In this document: positions 37,873 through 46,040 of the stretch, one piece after another
How positions within the stretch are numbered: the first letter of the stretch is position 1
Layout: each line of letters starts with the position of its first letter
Source: Rhodococcus sp. IEGM 1409
GTDB lineage: Bacteria; Actinomycetota; Actinomycetes; Mycobacteriales; Mycobacteriaceae
Length of the DNA: 64,000 bases
Direction: 5' to 3'
Assembly (NCBI RefSeq): GCF_030056735.1
Contig: NZ_JASHKN010000003.1
Location: forward strand, 310,001-374,000
Translations under genes and position numbers: made by a program
The notes under the pieces: model-generated
The model's input: the letters and a program-made list of their open reading frames with translations, nothing else
Database searches by the model: none
Told to the model about the DNA's origin: nothing

Positions 37873-38982
37873 TCAGTGCTTGCGGCGCTTGACGACGTAG
37901 GCGTACTGGTCGGGCCAGCGAGGCTCGGCGTCGAGTTCGAGCGCGGCATGCTGAGCCCAATAGGGGTTGCGGAGCAATTCACGGCCGAGGAAAACCGCGT
38001 CGGATTGTTCAGCGGCGATGATCTCCTCTGCCTGCCGCGGCTCGGTGATGATGCCGACGGACGCCGTGGGGATGTCGGTGGACTGGCGAACTTGGGCAGC
38101 GAAAGGCACCTGATAGCTCGGTCCGGGGGCGATCTTGGCGTCGCGGACCATGCCTCCGGTGGACACGTCGAGCAGGTCTACACCGCGGGCCTGGAGTTCC
38201 TTGGCGAGGCGGACGGTGTCATCCCCCGTCCATCCTTCGCGCTCGTCCTCGGAATTTTCCGTCAGCCAGTCGGTGGCCGAGGTGCGGAAGAAGACCGGCA
38301 AGTCCTCGGGCCACACGGCACGGACGGCTTCAACGACCTCGAGTGCGAAGCGGATCCGGTTCTCGAAGCTGCCGCCATAGGCGTCGGTGCGGTGGTTGGA
38401 CACCGGGGAGAGGAAGGAGTTGATCAGGTATCCGTGGGCGCCGTGCACCTCGGCGATCTGGAATCCGGCGTCCAGTGCGCGCCGGGCGGCGTCGGCGAAG
38501 TCCTCTACGAGTTGCCCGATCTCGTCCACGGTCAGCTCGCGCGGGACAGCGAGTCCGTCGTACGCAATTGGGCTGGGCGCCACGGGTTGCCAGCCGCCGT
38601 CAGTCTCGGGCACGTATCGATCGGACAGCCAGGGCTTGTCCGCGGACGCCTTGCGCCCGGCGTGCGCGAGCTGGATGGCCGGGACGGCACCATGCCCCTT
38701 GATGGCTTCGGTGATGCGGGTGAACGCCTCTTGCTGGCGGTCGTTCCACAGGCCCAGGTCCCAGGGGCTGATACGCCCGTCGGGCCGGACGCCGGTGGCT
38801 TCCGCCATGACCAGGCCGGCGCCGCCGGCGGCGCGGGAGGCCAGGTGGGCGAAGTGGAAGTCGGTCGGCGCGCCGGTATTCGGGCCGTCGGCGTCGGCGG
38901 AGTACATGCACATGGGGGACATCCAGACCCGATTGGGTATTTCAAGGGATCGAAGGGTGAGGGGGGTGAACAACTTGCTCAC
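37873..38982 (-). CDS. Old Yellow Enzyme family NADH:flavin oxidoreductase (YqjM-like)
   Basis: FMN-dependent ene-reductase of 369 residues. NRVWMSPMCMYSADADG matches the YqjM/thermophilic-like class with its Cys near FMN. IQLAHAGRKAS holds the His, VHGAHGYLINSFLSPVSNHRTDAYGGS is the core strand-loop, and VGIITEPRQAEEII and AVFLGRELLRNPYW bind phosphate. It reduces activated C=C bonds of enones or nitro compounds. GTG start at 38982. A second OYE of the same class is at 42460. Confidence 0.93.
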   Translation of the reverse strand: MSKLFTPLTLRSLEIPNRVWMSPMCMYSADADGPNTGAPTDFHFAHLASRAAGGAGLVMAEATGVRPDGRISPWDLGLWNDRQQEAFTRITEAIKGHGAVPAIQLAHAGRKASADKPWLSDRYVPETDGGWQPVAPSPIAYDGLAVPRELTVDEIGQLVEDFADAARRALDAGFQIAEVHGAHGYLINSFLSPVSNHRTDAYGGSFENRIRFALEVVEAVRAVWPEDLPVFFRTSATDWLTENSEDEREGWTGDDTVRLAKELQARGVDLLDVSTGGMVRDAKIAPGPSYQVPFAAQVRQSTDIPTASVGIITEPRQAEEIIAAEQSDAVFLGRELLRNPYWAQHAALELDAEPRWPDQYAYVVKRRKH

Positions 38983-39051
38983 GATATTTCTCTCTCGGTT
39001 GGGGAAGGGCGAGCCGCAGGAAAGCCGGACGTTGGGGTAGCTGGGAAGCGT

Positions 39052-39705
39052 TCAGCGGGCTGTGAGGGTAGCCGCGGCGTCGCCGACGGGGGTGTCGCCG
39101 GAGGTGAGCTCTAGGATCACGCGGTTCAGGGTGGGCTCGTGGAGGGCGGCGTCGATGAACGCGGCGACGTCGTCGCGGTGCACGTCCCCGTACTCGACGG
39201 CGGGGCCCGCCGTGACCCGACCGCTGCCGGGGGTGTCCAGGAGGGTTCCGGGACGGACGATCAGCCAGTCGAGGTCGGTGCGCGTCAGGTACACGTCGGC
39301 GGTCTTCTTGACTTTGACGTAGTGCTCGAAACCCTCGCTGCTCTCTCCTCCGCGAAGTGCGTCGGGGAAGACCGAGACGAGGATGAACCGAGACACCCCT
39401 GCGGCGGCAGCGGCATCGGCGGCCTTCTCCAGGCCCTTGCCGTCGATGAGCGTTGTCTTGTCCATGCCGGTGCCGTGCGCGCCGGCAGTGAAGACCACGG
39501 CGTCGTGGCCCCGCATCTTCTGGGCCAAGTCGTCGACCGAGTCGGCGATGAGATCACCGATCACCGGTGTTCCGCCGGCCTTCCTCACAGTCTCGCCCTG
39601 AGCGGGCCCGCGATGCATGCCGGTCACCGAGTCGCCGCGGGCGGTGAGGAGTTGGGTGAGGCGGCGGCCGACTCCTCCGGCCGCACCGATCTGGAATACC
39701 TTCAT
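39052..39705 (-). CDS. NAD(P)-binding atypical SDR (YwnB/YtfG-like)
   Basis: Protein of 217 residues with an N-terminal dinucleotide fold (MKVFQIGAAGGVGRRLTQLL) and family motifs DAVVFTAGAHGTGMDKTTLI, FILVSVFPDALRGG, DWLIVRPGTLLDTPGSG and VHRDDVAAFIDAAL. It belongs to the NAD(P)H-binding proteins with weak or no known enzyme role, often next to quinone or flavin reductases. ATG 39705. Same strand as the VOC and OYE genes. Confidence 0.88.
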   Translation of the reverse strand: MKVFQIGAAGGVGRRLTQLLTARGDSVTGMHRGPAQGETVRKAGGTPVIGDLIADSVDDLAQKMRGHDAVVFTAGAHGTGMDKTTLIDGKGLEKAADAAAAAGVSRFILVSVFPDALRGGESSEGFEHYVKVKKTADVYLTRTDLDWLIVRPGTLLDTPGSGRVTAGPAVEYGDVHRDDVAAFIDAALHEPTLNRVILELTSGDTPVGDAAATLTAR

Positions 39706-39758
39706 GAGTTTGTCCTTGTCTGTCGAGTGGTGAGAGGGAGCGCTGTAGCGTCCGCCGG

Positions 39759-40190
39759 TCAGGAAGTGAACACCTGGGAGTCGTCGGCAAATGCCTTGAA
39801 CTCCAGTGCGTTGCCGGCCGGATCGAGGAGGAACATCGTCCACTGCTCGCCCTTCTGGCCCGCGAAGCGCACGTAAGGCTCGATGACGAATTCGGTATCC
39901 GCCGCGCGCAGTCGCTCGGCAAGCTGCTGGAAAGTCGGGATTGTGAGGATCAGCCCGAAATGTGGCACCGGGACGTCGTGACCGTCTACCGCGTTGCGTA
40001 TGCGCGGGGCGCGTTCCGGTGCCAGATGCGCGACAAACTGGTGGCCGTGCAAGTTCCAGTCCACCCAGGTCTCCGCGCTGCGCCCCTCGTCCAGGCCTAG
40101 TACGTCGCCGTAGAAACGGCGCGCTGCGGCGAGGTCGTCGACGGGCATGGCCAGGTGGAAGCGAGGGATAGGGGAATCGAGAACAGTCAC
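39759..40190 (-). CDS. VOC-family glyoxalase/dioxygenase-like protein
   Basis: Protein of 143 residues: [20 protein letters not shown] and a C-terminal [15 protein letters not shown] with the metal-ligand Glu. First His is in FHLAMPV and others in [12 protein letters not shown] 40190. First gene of the leftward run controlled from the palindromic operator beside the divergent GntR gene. Confidence 0.87.
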   Translation of the reverse strand: MTVLDSPIPRFHLAMPVDDLAAARRFYGDVLGLDEGRSAETWVDWNLHGHQFVAHLAPERAPRIRNAVDGHDVPVPHFGLILTIPTFQQLAERLRAADTEFVIEPYVRFAGQKGEQWTMFLLDPAGNALEFKAFADDSQVFTS

Positions 40191-40240
40191 GGCATCGCCT
40201 TTCTGTGTATGTGTGGCGGACCCAGAAGGCCCAGTGACTC

Positions 40241-40290
40241 ATTGTCCCAATGTTAACATTGGGACAATGGTGAAATGTTAACATTAGGAC
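40241..40290. promoter_or_regulatory. 28-bp perfect palindrome plus second half-size copy, GntR operator
   Basis: 40241-40268 is a perfect 28-base palindrome whose core is AATGTTAACATT flanked by TTGTCCC and its complement. The same 12-base core, followed by AGGAC, occurs again at 40274-40285. Both lie between the divergent VOC gene and the GntR-family gene, the expected place for an autoregulatory operator. Confidence 0.8.
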
Positions 40291-40315
40291 GTTCAAAGAG
40301 GAAGGCACGCCAGAC

Positions 40316-40984
40316 ATGAGTGATCAAGGCAAAGTGTCCCCGGCTCGCCGTCGCGGACTGTCGGATGAGGTCGCCGACCGGATTCGGGAGGCCGTCTTCA
40401 ATGGGGCCTACGCGCCCGGTGCCCAACTGCGCGAGGTGGAGCTGTCCGCTGCGATGGACGTCAGTCGTGGCCCGGTGCGTGAAGCACTGCGGGTACTCGA
40501 GCGCGAGGGCCTGGTCCACTGCGAGTGGCATCGGGGAACGACAGTGACGGCACTCTCTCCCGAAGATGTCGCCGAACTAGACAGCCTGCGTGGGGCACTC
40601 GAAGATCTGGCTGTCCGCCGAGTGATTGCGCGCGCCTCGGACGAAGATCTTGCTTCCCTCGCCAAGGCAGCCGAGATGATGAAGTACGTCACCGACGCTT
40701 ACGAGATGGTGCGGCTGGATATTGCTTTCCATGACGCCGTTTTCGCGGCCGCCGGCCATCAGCGTCTCGCGGATGCGTGGGATGGCATACGGTGCCAGGT
40801 TCATCTGTTCTTGCTCACTCGGATCAATTTCAGTACCGAGGGTTACCTCGGTTGCATTCCGCGTGAGCACGAGGAGCTCGTCACTGCGCTGCGCTCCCGT
40901 GACACCGACGCCGCGCTCCACCTCTTCGCTGTGCATCGTCGCCACGCCGTCGACGTAGTGGCCGGAAACACTAGCGTCAACTGA
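40316..40984 (+). CDS. GntR-family regulator, FCD subgroup
   Basis: Regulator of 222 residues. Winged helix: LSDEVADRIREAVFNGAYAP, then MDVSRGPVREALRVLEREGL. The FCD ligand domain follows with LDIAFHDAVFAAAGHQRLAD (metal-ligand His) and PREHEELVTALRSRDTDAAL. ATG 40316. The palindromes just upstream make it the likely local regulator of the VOC, NAD(P)-binding and OYE genes. Confidence 0.9.
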   Translation: MSDQGKVSPARRRGLSDEVADRIREAVFNGAYAPGAQLREVELSAAMDVSRGPVREALRVLEREGLVHCEWHRGTTVTALSPEDVAELDSLRGALEDLAVRRVIARASDEDLASLAKAAEMMKYVTDAYEMVRLDIAFHDAVFAAAGHQRLADAWDGIRCQVHLFLLTRINFSTEGYLGCIPREHEELVTALRSRDTDAALHLFAVHRRHAVDVVAGNTSVN

Positions 40985-41172
40985 CGTCGCCCAGAGCAAA
41001 ATCGCCTGCCCAGTGAGTGCGATGGCCGATCGGCGCCGAAGATCGTCTGCGTGCTGAACGAGTTATCGGGCTTGTGAAATCTCCGTGCCCAAGCAAGGTC
41101 GGTCAGCCTCAAATGGAGGAGCGTTGTGGGCCGGCCTGCGGGCAGTCTTCCCGCGCCCGCCCTGTCGTTGCC

Positions 41173-41793
41173 CTATTCGGTTTCTGGGATCATCGGCATC
41201 CCCGCGGCGACCAGTCGCCGCAACATGTCCGGTGGGACTCCGTCGTGCGCCCGGATTGCGAGACCGTCGACGACCACACTGACGGTGTGTGCGAGTGCGA
41301 GCGTGTCGGTGCCGGCGGGGATCTGCCCGTCTCGAATGCCGAAGTCGAGTTTGGCTTGGATGCGGCGTACCCCGTTCTCGCCGATAGCCGTAAGCGCGCG
41401 TGCGACGTCGGTGTCGCGGTCTTCCAAGCTGACAGAGGAGAGGGTGACCAGGCATCCGAGATGGGTCCCTGGTTCGGAGACCACGTCCACGGTGTCATTG
41501 AAGAATCGGCGGAATGCATCATGGACTTGCGGTTCCCGCTCGAAGGCGTCCCATACGGGTTGCCAGAAGGTGCGCTCGTAGTAGTCGACGACGTCGAGGA
41601 ACAGCTGTGCTTTGCTGCCGAACGCCGCGTACAGGCTCGGGGGGTTGATCCCGATGCCTGCGCACAGTTGGCTCACCGATGTCGCCTCGTAGCCGTGCTT
41701 CCAGAACATGTCCATTGCGGTCTCAATGGCCTGTTGTTGGTCGAAGCCGCGGCGTCGCCCGCGCGTGGTGTCTCGCGGCATCGCGTTCGACAT
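41173..41793 (-). CDS. TetR-family transcriptional regulator
   Basis: Regulator of 206 residues. HTH: FDQQQAIETAMDMFWKHGYE, then ATSVSQLCAGIGINPPSLYAAFGSKAQLF, classic TetR. The C-terminal domain resembles those of quinone- or aldehyde-sensing members (THLGCLVTLSSVSLEDRDTD). ATG 41793 has GGGAGG upstream. Two operator-like palindromes lie in the gap to the divergent NTF2-fold and OYE genes. Confidence 0.9.
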   Translation of the reverse strand: MSNAMPRDTTRGRRRGFDQQQAIETAMDMFWKHGYEATSVSQLCAGIGINPPSLYAAFGSKAQLFLDVVDYYERTFWQPVWDAFEREPQVHDAFRRFFNDTVDVVSEPGTHLGCLVTLSSVSLEDRDTDVARALTAIGENGVRRIQAKLDFGIRDGQIPAGTDTLALAHTVSVVVDGLAIRAHDGVPPDMLRRLVAAGMPMIPETE

Positions 41794-41822
41794 GGGCAGC
41801 CTCCCGGCGAGTTGACGTTTCA

Positions 41823-41864
41823 CTGTAGTGGTCACTAAAGTACCATCTGTAGTGACCACTACAG
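41823..41864. promoter_or_regulatory. Two TetR-type operator sites
   Basis: CTGTAGTGACCACTACAG at 41847-41864 is a near-perfect 18-base palindrome. CTGTAGTGGTCACTAAAG at 41823-41840 is the same site with two changes in the right arm. They are spaced 24 bases apart between the TetR gene and the divergent NTF2-fold gene. Confidence 0.8.
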
Positions 41865-41890
41865 AAAACCGTTGAACTCAAGGAGTGCAG

Positions 41891-42277
41891 ATGCCCGAGA
41901 AGACCTACGTCGAGGAATACAACGCGGTGCTGGAAACGCTGGCCAAGTACATCGAGGGCTGCGCGAAGGCCGACAGCTCGATCATGCGGCCAGCCTTCCA
42001 CGCTGACGCGGTCATGTTCACCACCGCTGACTCCGCGGTGACCCGTGTACCCGCGCACAATGCGCTGTTCGATGGGATCGACAACGACTTCAAGCCATCG
42101 AACCCGAACTCGGCGGTCGTGACCGTGGACCTCGTGGGTGATGTCGCCAGCGCGCGGATCGACACCGACGACCTCGACGGGTTCAGCTTCACTGACTTTT
42201 TCCACCTGCTCAAGGCGGGCGGCGAGTGGAAGATCGTGGCGAAGACCTTCTACACGCACTCCACTCCCGCGAGCTGA
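41891..42277 (+). CDS. NTF2-fold (SnoaL/lumazine-binding-like) protein
   Basis: Protein of 128 residues: TYVEEYNAVLETLAKYIEGC and FTDFFHLLKAGGEWKIVAKT. It is a diverged paralogue of the protein at 36391. AAGGAG lies before the ATG at 41891. It directly follows the TetR operators and precedes an OYE gene by about 180 bases, so it is probably TetR-controlled. Confidence 0.8.
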   Translation: MPEKTYVEEYNAVLETLAKYIEGCAKADSSIMRPAFHADAVMFTTADSAVTRVPAHNALFDGIDNDFKPSNPNSAVVTVDLVGDVASARIDTDDLDGFSFTDFFHLLKAGGEWKIVAKTFYTHSTPAS

Positions 42278-42459
42278 TGCACGCCGGTACCGGGACCGTC
42301 GCTTTCGGCGCCGCCCCGGTGTCCTCCCGACGTGGACCCCGCTCGACTCGTCCACCCGAAAGCAGTACTGATAACCACAACATGACCGTGCTGTCGGGAT
42401 CTGTGATTCGACGCACGCTCGATCCACTAGCTTGTCGCTAGCAGTCTCTAGGAGCCTTC

Positions 42460-43539
42460 TTGTCTGCAATATTGTTGGAGCCCTACTCGATTCGTGGAGT
42501 GTCATTTCGGAATCGCATCGTGATGTCGCCGATGTGTATGCACTCCGCGACCGCGGCGGGCGTCGCTACCGACTTCCATGTCATGCACTACGGCGCTCGT
42601 GCGCTTGGCGGCGCCGGCCTGGTAATGACCGAGACGGCAGCAGTTCTCCGGAACGGCCCGATCGGCCCCGGTGACCTAGGGATCTGGGATGACATGCATA
42701 TTCCGGCGCTCCGGCGCATTGTCGACGCCGTCCACCTGGTCGGCGGCCGGATCGGTGTGCAGATCGGCCACGCCGGTCGTCAGTTGGGTCTCCCCGAGTT
42801 GACTGCGGTTGCCCCGTCGCCGCTGGCCTGGGGCCCAGATTCCCGGACCCCCCTAGAGCTCACTCAGGACGGTATTGCTGAGGTCGTCGGCGCGTTCGCC
42901 GCTGGCGCCCGGCGCGCGAAAGAGGCGGGGTTCGACGTAGTTGAGGTGCATGCTGCCCACGGTTTCCTTCTCAACCAGTTCCTTTCCTCGCTGTCGAACA
43001 AGCGTACCGACGAGTACGGCGGAGACCATGCCGGCCGGTACCGTATCGTCCGCGAAGTCCTCAACGCAGTCCGCTCCGAATGGAACGGACCCTTGTTCGT
43101 GCGGATCTCCTCGACCGACTACGTGGGGGGCGGCAACACCCCGGAGGACTTCATCGTCTTCGGCGGGTGGATGAAGGAGCAGGGCGTCGACCTCGTCGAT
43201 GCGTCTTCCGGCGGCAGCGCGCCGGTCAAGGTTTCGCCATTCCCCGGCTATCAGGTCCCCGCAGCAGAGCTCATCCGCCGGAAGGTCGGCATACTCACCG
43301 GCGCCGTTGGACTTATCGAGACCGGCCGGCAGGCGGAAGAGATCCTCCGAAACGGCCGCGCCGACCTGGTCTTCGTCGGGCGCGAGATGCTCAAGGATCC
43401 GTTCTGGGCCCGCACCGCCGCGGACGAGCTACGGCATCCGATCCAACCACCGGCGCAGTACACCCGGTACGGGTCCGCGTGGCAGCGCGCCTTGCCGCCG
43501 GTGCCGGCCTCCCCGTTGGTCGACACCGTCGCCGCCTAG
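42460..43539 (+). CDS. Old Yellow Enzyme family NADH:flavin oxidoreductase
   Basis: Ene-reductase of 359 residues, similar in class to the one at 37873: NRIVMSPMCMHSATAAGVAT, IGVQIGHAGRQLGLPE, VHAAHGFLLNQFLSSLSNKRTDEYGGD, VGLIETGRQAEEIL and LVFVGREMLKDPFWA. TTG start at 42460 with GGAG seven bases upstream; no better start lies within the family-aligned N-terminus. Probably under the TetR regulator upstream. Codon use is G/C-rich like the rest of the patch. Confidence 0.92.
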   Translation: MSAILLEPYSIRGVSFRNRIVMSPMCMHSATAAGVATDFHVMHYGARALGGAGLVMTETAAVLRNGPIGPGDLGIWDDMHIPALRRIVDAVHLVGGRIGVQIGHAGRQLGLPELTAVAPSPLAWGPDSRTPLELTQDGIAEVVGAFAAGARRAKEAGFDVVEVHAAHGFLLNQFLSSLSNKRTDEYGGDHAGRYRIVREVLNAVRSEWNGPLFVRISSTDYVGGGNTPEDFIVFGGWMKEQGVDLVDASSGGSAPVKVSPFPGYQVPAAELIRRKVGILTGAVGLIETGRQAEEILRNGRADLVFVGREMLKDPFWARTAADELRHPIQPPAQYTRYGSAWQRALPPVPASPLVDTVAA

Positions 43540-43591
43540 GCGCGGCACTCGCCTCATTTCGCACGGCCGAACGGCAGATTCGAAGTCAGAA

Positions 43592-43777
43592 TCAGTGAGG
43601 CATGCTCGTAACGAGCCGTAGTCCCGCCAACTCTGCAGGTAGCTTTCCTCCGGCGTGCGCGGCCTTGAGTCTGGCCATCCAATCGACGGCGGTAGCGAAT
43701 GCAACCCGATGTCCGGACTGAGCCGCTTTGATCCCCAGCCCGATCGCCAGATGCGCCGCGGTGTCGACGGACACCAA
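43592..43777 (-). pseudogene. IS21-type IstB helper ATPase fragment
   Basis: HLAIGLGIKAAQSGHRVAFATAVDWMARLK and then AGGKLPAELAGLRL match the region of IstB just after the Walker A loop. The P-loop itself and both ends are missing, and the frame opens into unrelated sequence on either side. It is a decayed transposon relic of a different subtype from the element at 62703-64000, marking the right edge of the accessory patch. Confidence 0.75.
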
Positions 43778-43841
43778 ATCTATTGAGTGACCGCCGATCC
43801 AGCGGACAACTGCGGTTGTCGGTGATCCAATAGTTGTCAGT

Positions 43842-44870
43842 TCACCAAGCGTTGAGGGTGTCGAGGATCTGGCCTCGGGCCTTCCACAGTTCCGCGCCCC
43901 AGTACGGCCACGAATGAGTGCCGTTGGCCGGGAAGCTGTACGTTGCCGGAATCCCCAGGGAGTTCATGCGCAGCTGGAATGCCCGCGAGTTCATGAGGGC
44001 AAGGGCTTCGAGGCCGATAGCACTACCGGTATTCACGAAGTCGACGGGCCGACGCGGTTGATCGAACTGCCCGGGTAGTCCGCTCGCGGCGGCGATGTAC
44101 AGCGAGAGCCCATTCAGTTCGGGTGCAAACACGAACGGGTCGTTGCGGAGCCAAGCGGGGTTCCATGGCGGTCCCCACATTGCATCGACATTGAAGGACC
44201 CGGCGCTGACCATGGCCACGCGGATCGCTTCACGCATGCCTGGAGCTGAGATGTTGAGGTATCCCGAGAGCGATCCGGCGAACTTGAACTGATCGCGGTG
44301 ATAGGCGGCGAGCGTCAGTGCCGCGCTGCCACCCATGGACAATCCGAGCACACCGTTGTTGGTTCGGGAGACGCCGCGCGATTCCAGATAGGCGGGAAGT
44401 TCCTGGGTGAGGAAGGTTTCCCATTTGTACGTGACCGGCTGGCGATTCAAATTGCTGTTCGCGTACCAGTCGGAGTAGAAGCTGGACTGCCCGCCGACCG
44501 GCATGACCAGGGTGACGTTGTCGCCGCGATACTGCTCGAGAGCGTTGGTTTCGAAACTCCACGCGTTTCGGTCGTCGCGTGCTCGTAAACCGTCGAGAAG
44601 ATAGAGCGCCGCGTTGCCGCCGCGCGAAGCCCATTGGATCTGAACCTTGATCGGACCCATCGAGGAGTCGACGAATACGTCCTCGTTACCACCGGCCGGG
44701 GCGGTGCGCGCAGGTGCTGCGGTTGCTACTGAACCGCTGATCAGACCTGCCGTCAGGGGGAGCGCGAGTGCTGTCGCTGCGAGGGTGAGGATCCGACGCT
44801 TGATTCGTTTCGAAATGCGCTTCTTCGAAGAATCTCGCTGGCTTGCAAGATTTGTGTGTACCTCGTGCAT
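43842..44870 (-). CDS. Antigen-85-type mycolyltransferase/esterase
   Basis: Exported alpha/beta-hydrolase of 342 residues that transfers mycolic acids to trehalose or arabinogalactan. A long Lys/Arg-rich N-terminus is followed by a signal segment ending near SGSVATAAPA. FVDSSMGPIKVQIQWASRGG, ALYLLDGLRARDDRNAWSFE, the nucleophile GVLGLSMGGSAALTLAA, and the His in FPANGTHSWPYWGAEL are Ag85 signatures. A start inside the long N-terminus is possible. Confidence 0.93.
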   Translation of the reverse strand: MHEVHTNLASQRDSSKKRISKRIKRRILTLAATALALPLTAGLISGSVATAAPARTAPAGGNEDVFVDSSMGPIKVQIQWASRGGNAALYLLDGLRARDDRNAWSFETNALEQYRGDNVTLVMPVGGQSSFYSDWYANSNLNRQPVTYKWETFLTQELPAYLESRGVSRTNNGVLGLSMGGSAALTLAAYHRDQFKFAGSLSGYLNISAPGMREAIRVAMVSAGSFNVDAMWGPPWNPAWLRNDPFVFAPELNGLSLYIAAASGLPGQFDQPRRPVDFVNTGSAIGLEALALMNSRAFQLRMNSLGIPATYSFPANGTHSWPYWGAELWKARGQILDTLNAW

Positions 44871-45020
44871 AAATCACTCCCGCCCCAAAGGTGCTTGCAC
44901 ACCGAAATTCGACCGAGCCCCCCGAGGCTCGGAATTTCTGATGACACTAAGTGGTCTGTATTGGCGCCGACGGCTCCGTTATCGGTTCGTTATCAAACTG
45001 GTCCGATTTACGAAGTGCCG

Positions 45021-45359
45021 TCAGGTGTCGTCGACCGGAGGTTGAGCGTCGATTTTCCAACCTCCACGAATCAAATGTTCACGTACCCGAGCGACATCCG
45101 ATTCGTGCGGCATGTCGTCGGTGACTTTGGTGATGAGGACGCCGATGTCGATCGGATCGACCGGAATCGGAAAGTCGATCGGATCGACCGGAACCGGAAA
45201 CTCGGCCACGAGATCGTCGGCAAGAACGGCGATCTCTGCGTCGGACAGCTGTCGCCGGAGCAGGGCCATCAAAGGGACGTAGTCCTGCTCCGGCACACCG
45301 TTCGGATATCCGGCACGCAGCCAGCCGAGTATCGAAGCCAGAAGTGGTGGAAGGCTCAA
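45021..45359 (-). CDS. DUF3349 protein with internal 9-residue duplication
   Basis: Protein of 112 residues. ILGWLRAGYPNGVPEQDYVP and LMALLRRQLSDAEIAVLADD are the DUF3349 core. FPVPVDPIDFPIPVDPID is a direct 9-residue duplication encoded by two 27-base repeats (45147-45173 and 45174-45200). Last gene of the pitA operon; paralogous to the gene just before it. Function unknown. Confidence 0.82.
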   Translation of the reverse strand: MSLPPLLASILGWLRAGYPNGVPEQDYVPLMALLRRQLSDAEIAVLADDLVAEFPVPVDPIDFPIPVDPIDIGVLITKVTDDMPHESDVARVREHLIRGGWKIDAQPPVDDT

Positions 45360-45370
45360 CGAATCGAGCT

Positions 45371-45697
45371 TCAGCCGTTGTCGAGATCAGCGAGTGGCCA
45401 CCCGGCGGCAGCCAGGACCGAGGCAACGCGCGCGATGTCCTCGTCCGAGGGCGTCTGGCTCGTCAGATCTGCGATCTGAGCGCTGATCTCGTCGCTAGAG
45501 ATTACCTGGTCGCTGTTGACATCGCTCAGTTCTGCGAGCGCAGCGCCGATGGCGATTTCTCGAATTTGCGCGTCCGAGAGCTTGCGTCGTAGCAATGCGA
45601 CCAGCGGAATGCGATCCTTGGGCGGTATGCCTTCGGGGTAGCCGGCGCGAAGCCATTCCAGTATGGACTGGGGTAGGGATGGAGTCGGTGCAGTCAC
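45371..45697 (-). CDS. DUF3349 family protein
   Basis: Protein of 108 residues, GTG start at 45697 with GGAAAG upstream. SILEWLRAGYPEGIPPKDRI and LVALLRRKLSDAQIREIAIG are the family core, and a small helical C-terminal part follows (DEDIARVASVLAAAGWPLAD). DUF3349 proteins such as Rv0543c occur beside pitA in mycobacteria. Eleven bases separate it from its paralogue downstream. Confidence 0.85.
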   Translation of the reverse strand: MTAPTPSLPQSILEWLRAGYPEGIPPKDRIPLVALLRRKLSDAQIREIAIGAALAELSDVNSDQVISSDEISAQIADLTSQTPSDEDIARVASVLAAAGWPLADLDNG

Positions 45698-45744
45698 GGT
45701 GATGTCTTTCCGCTCGTGAGGGCGCAGGGGAGCCGCGCCGGGGA

Positions 45745-46026
45745 TCAGAAGATCTCGATGCCGAAGGTGTGGCTGAGGAAGCCCTGCATGATGAAGAGGA
45801 TTCCGGTGACGATCGCGATGAGCACTACCGCGAAGCACACCACTGCGCCTGCCACGGCCAACGGACTTCGTGCCGCGACGGCAGTGCTCCCGCCCCCGCT
45901 GCCACGTTGGCCGGCATCGAGGGACTTCAGGCCGATTGCGAAGATCGCCGGGAGCCCGGCGCCCAGTAAGAGGCCGACCAGTACGACCTGCCAGAGCGAG
46001 TCGACGGTGTTTTTCAAGATATCCAT
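45745..46026 (-). CDS. Small membrane protein (Rv0544c-like)
   Basis: Protein of 93 residues with two membrane segments (SLWQVVLVGLLLGAGLPAIF and AVAGAVVCFAVVLIAIVTGI) joined by a Gly/Ser loop. It lies 14 bases after pitA and before the DUF3349 genes, the same order as Rv0545c-Rv0544c-Rv0543c. It may be a PitA accessory subunit; function unproven. Confidence 0.82.
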   Translation of the reverse strand: MDILKNTVDSLWQVVLVGLLLGAGLPAIFAIGLKSLDAGQRGSGGGSTAVAARSPLAVAGAVVCFAVVLIAIVTGILFIMQGFLSHTFGIEIF

Positions 46027-46040
46027 GTCGATTCCCGCTT

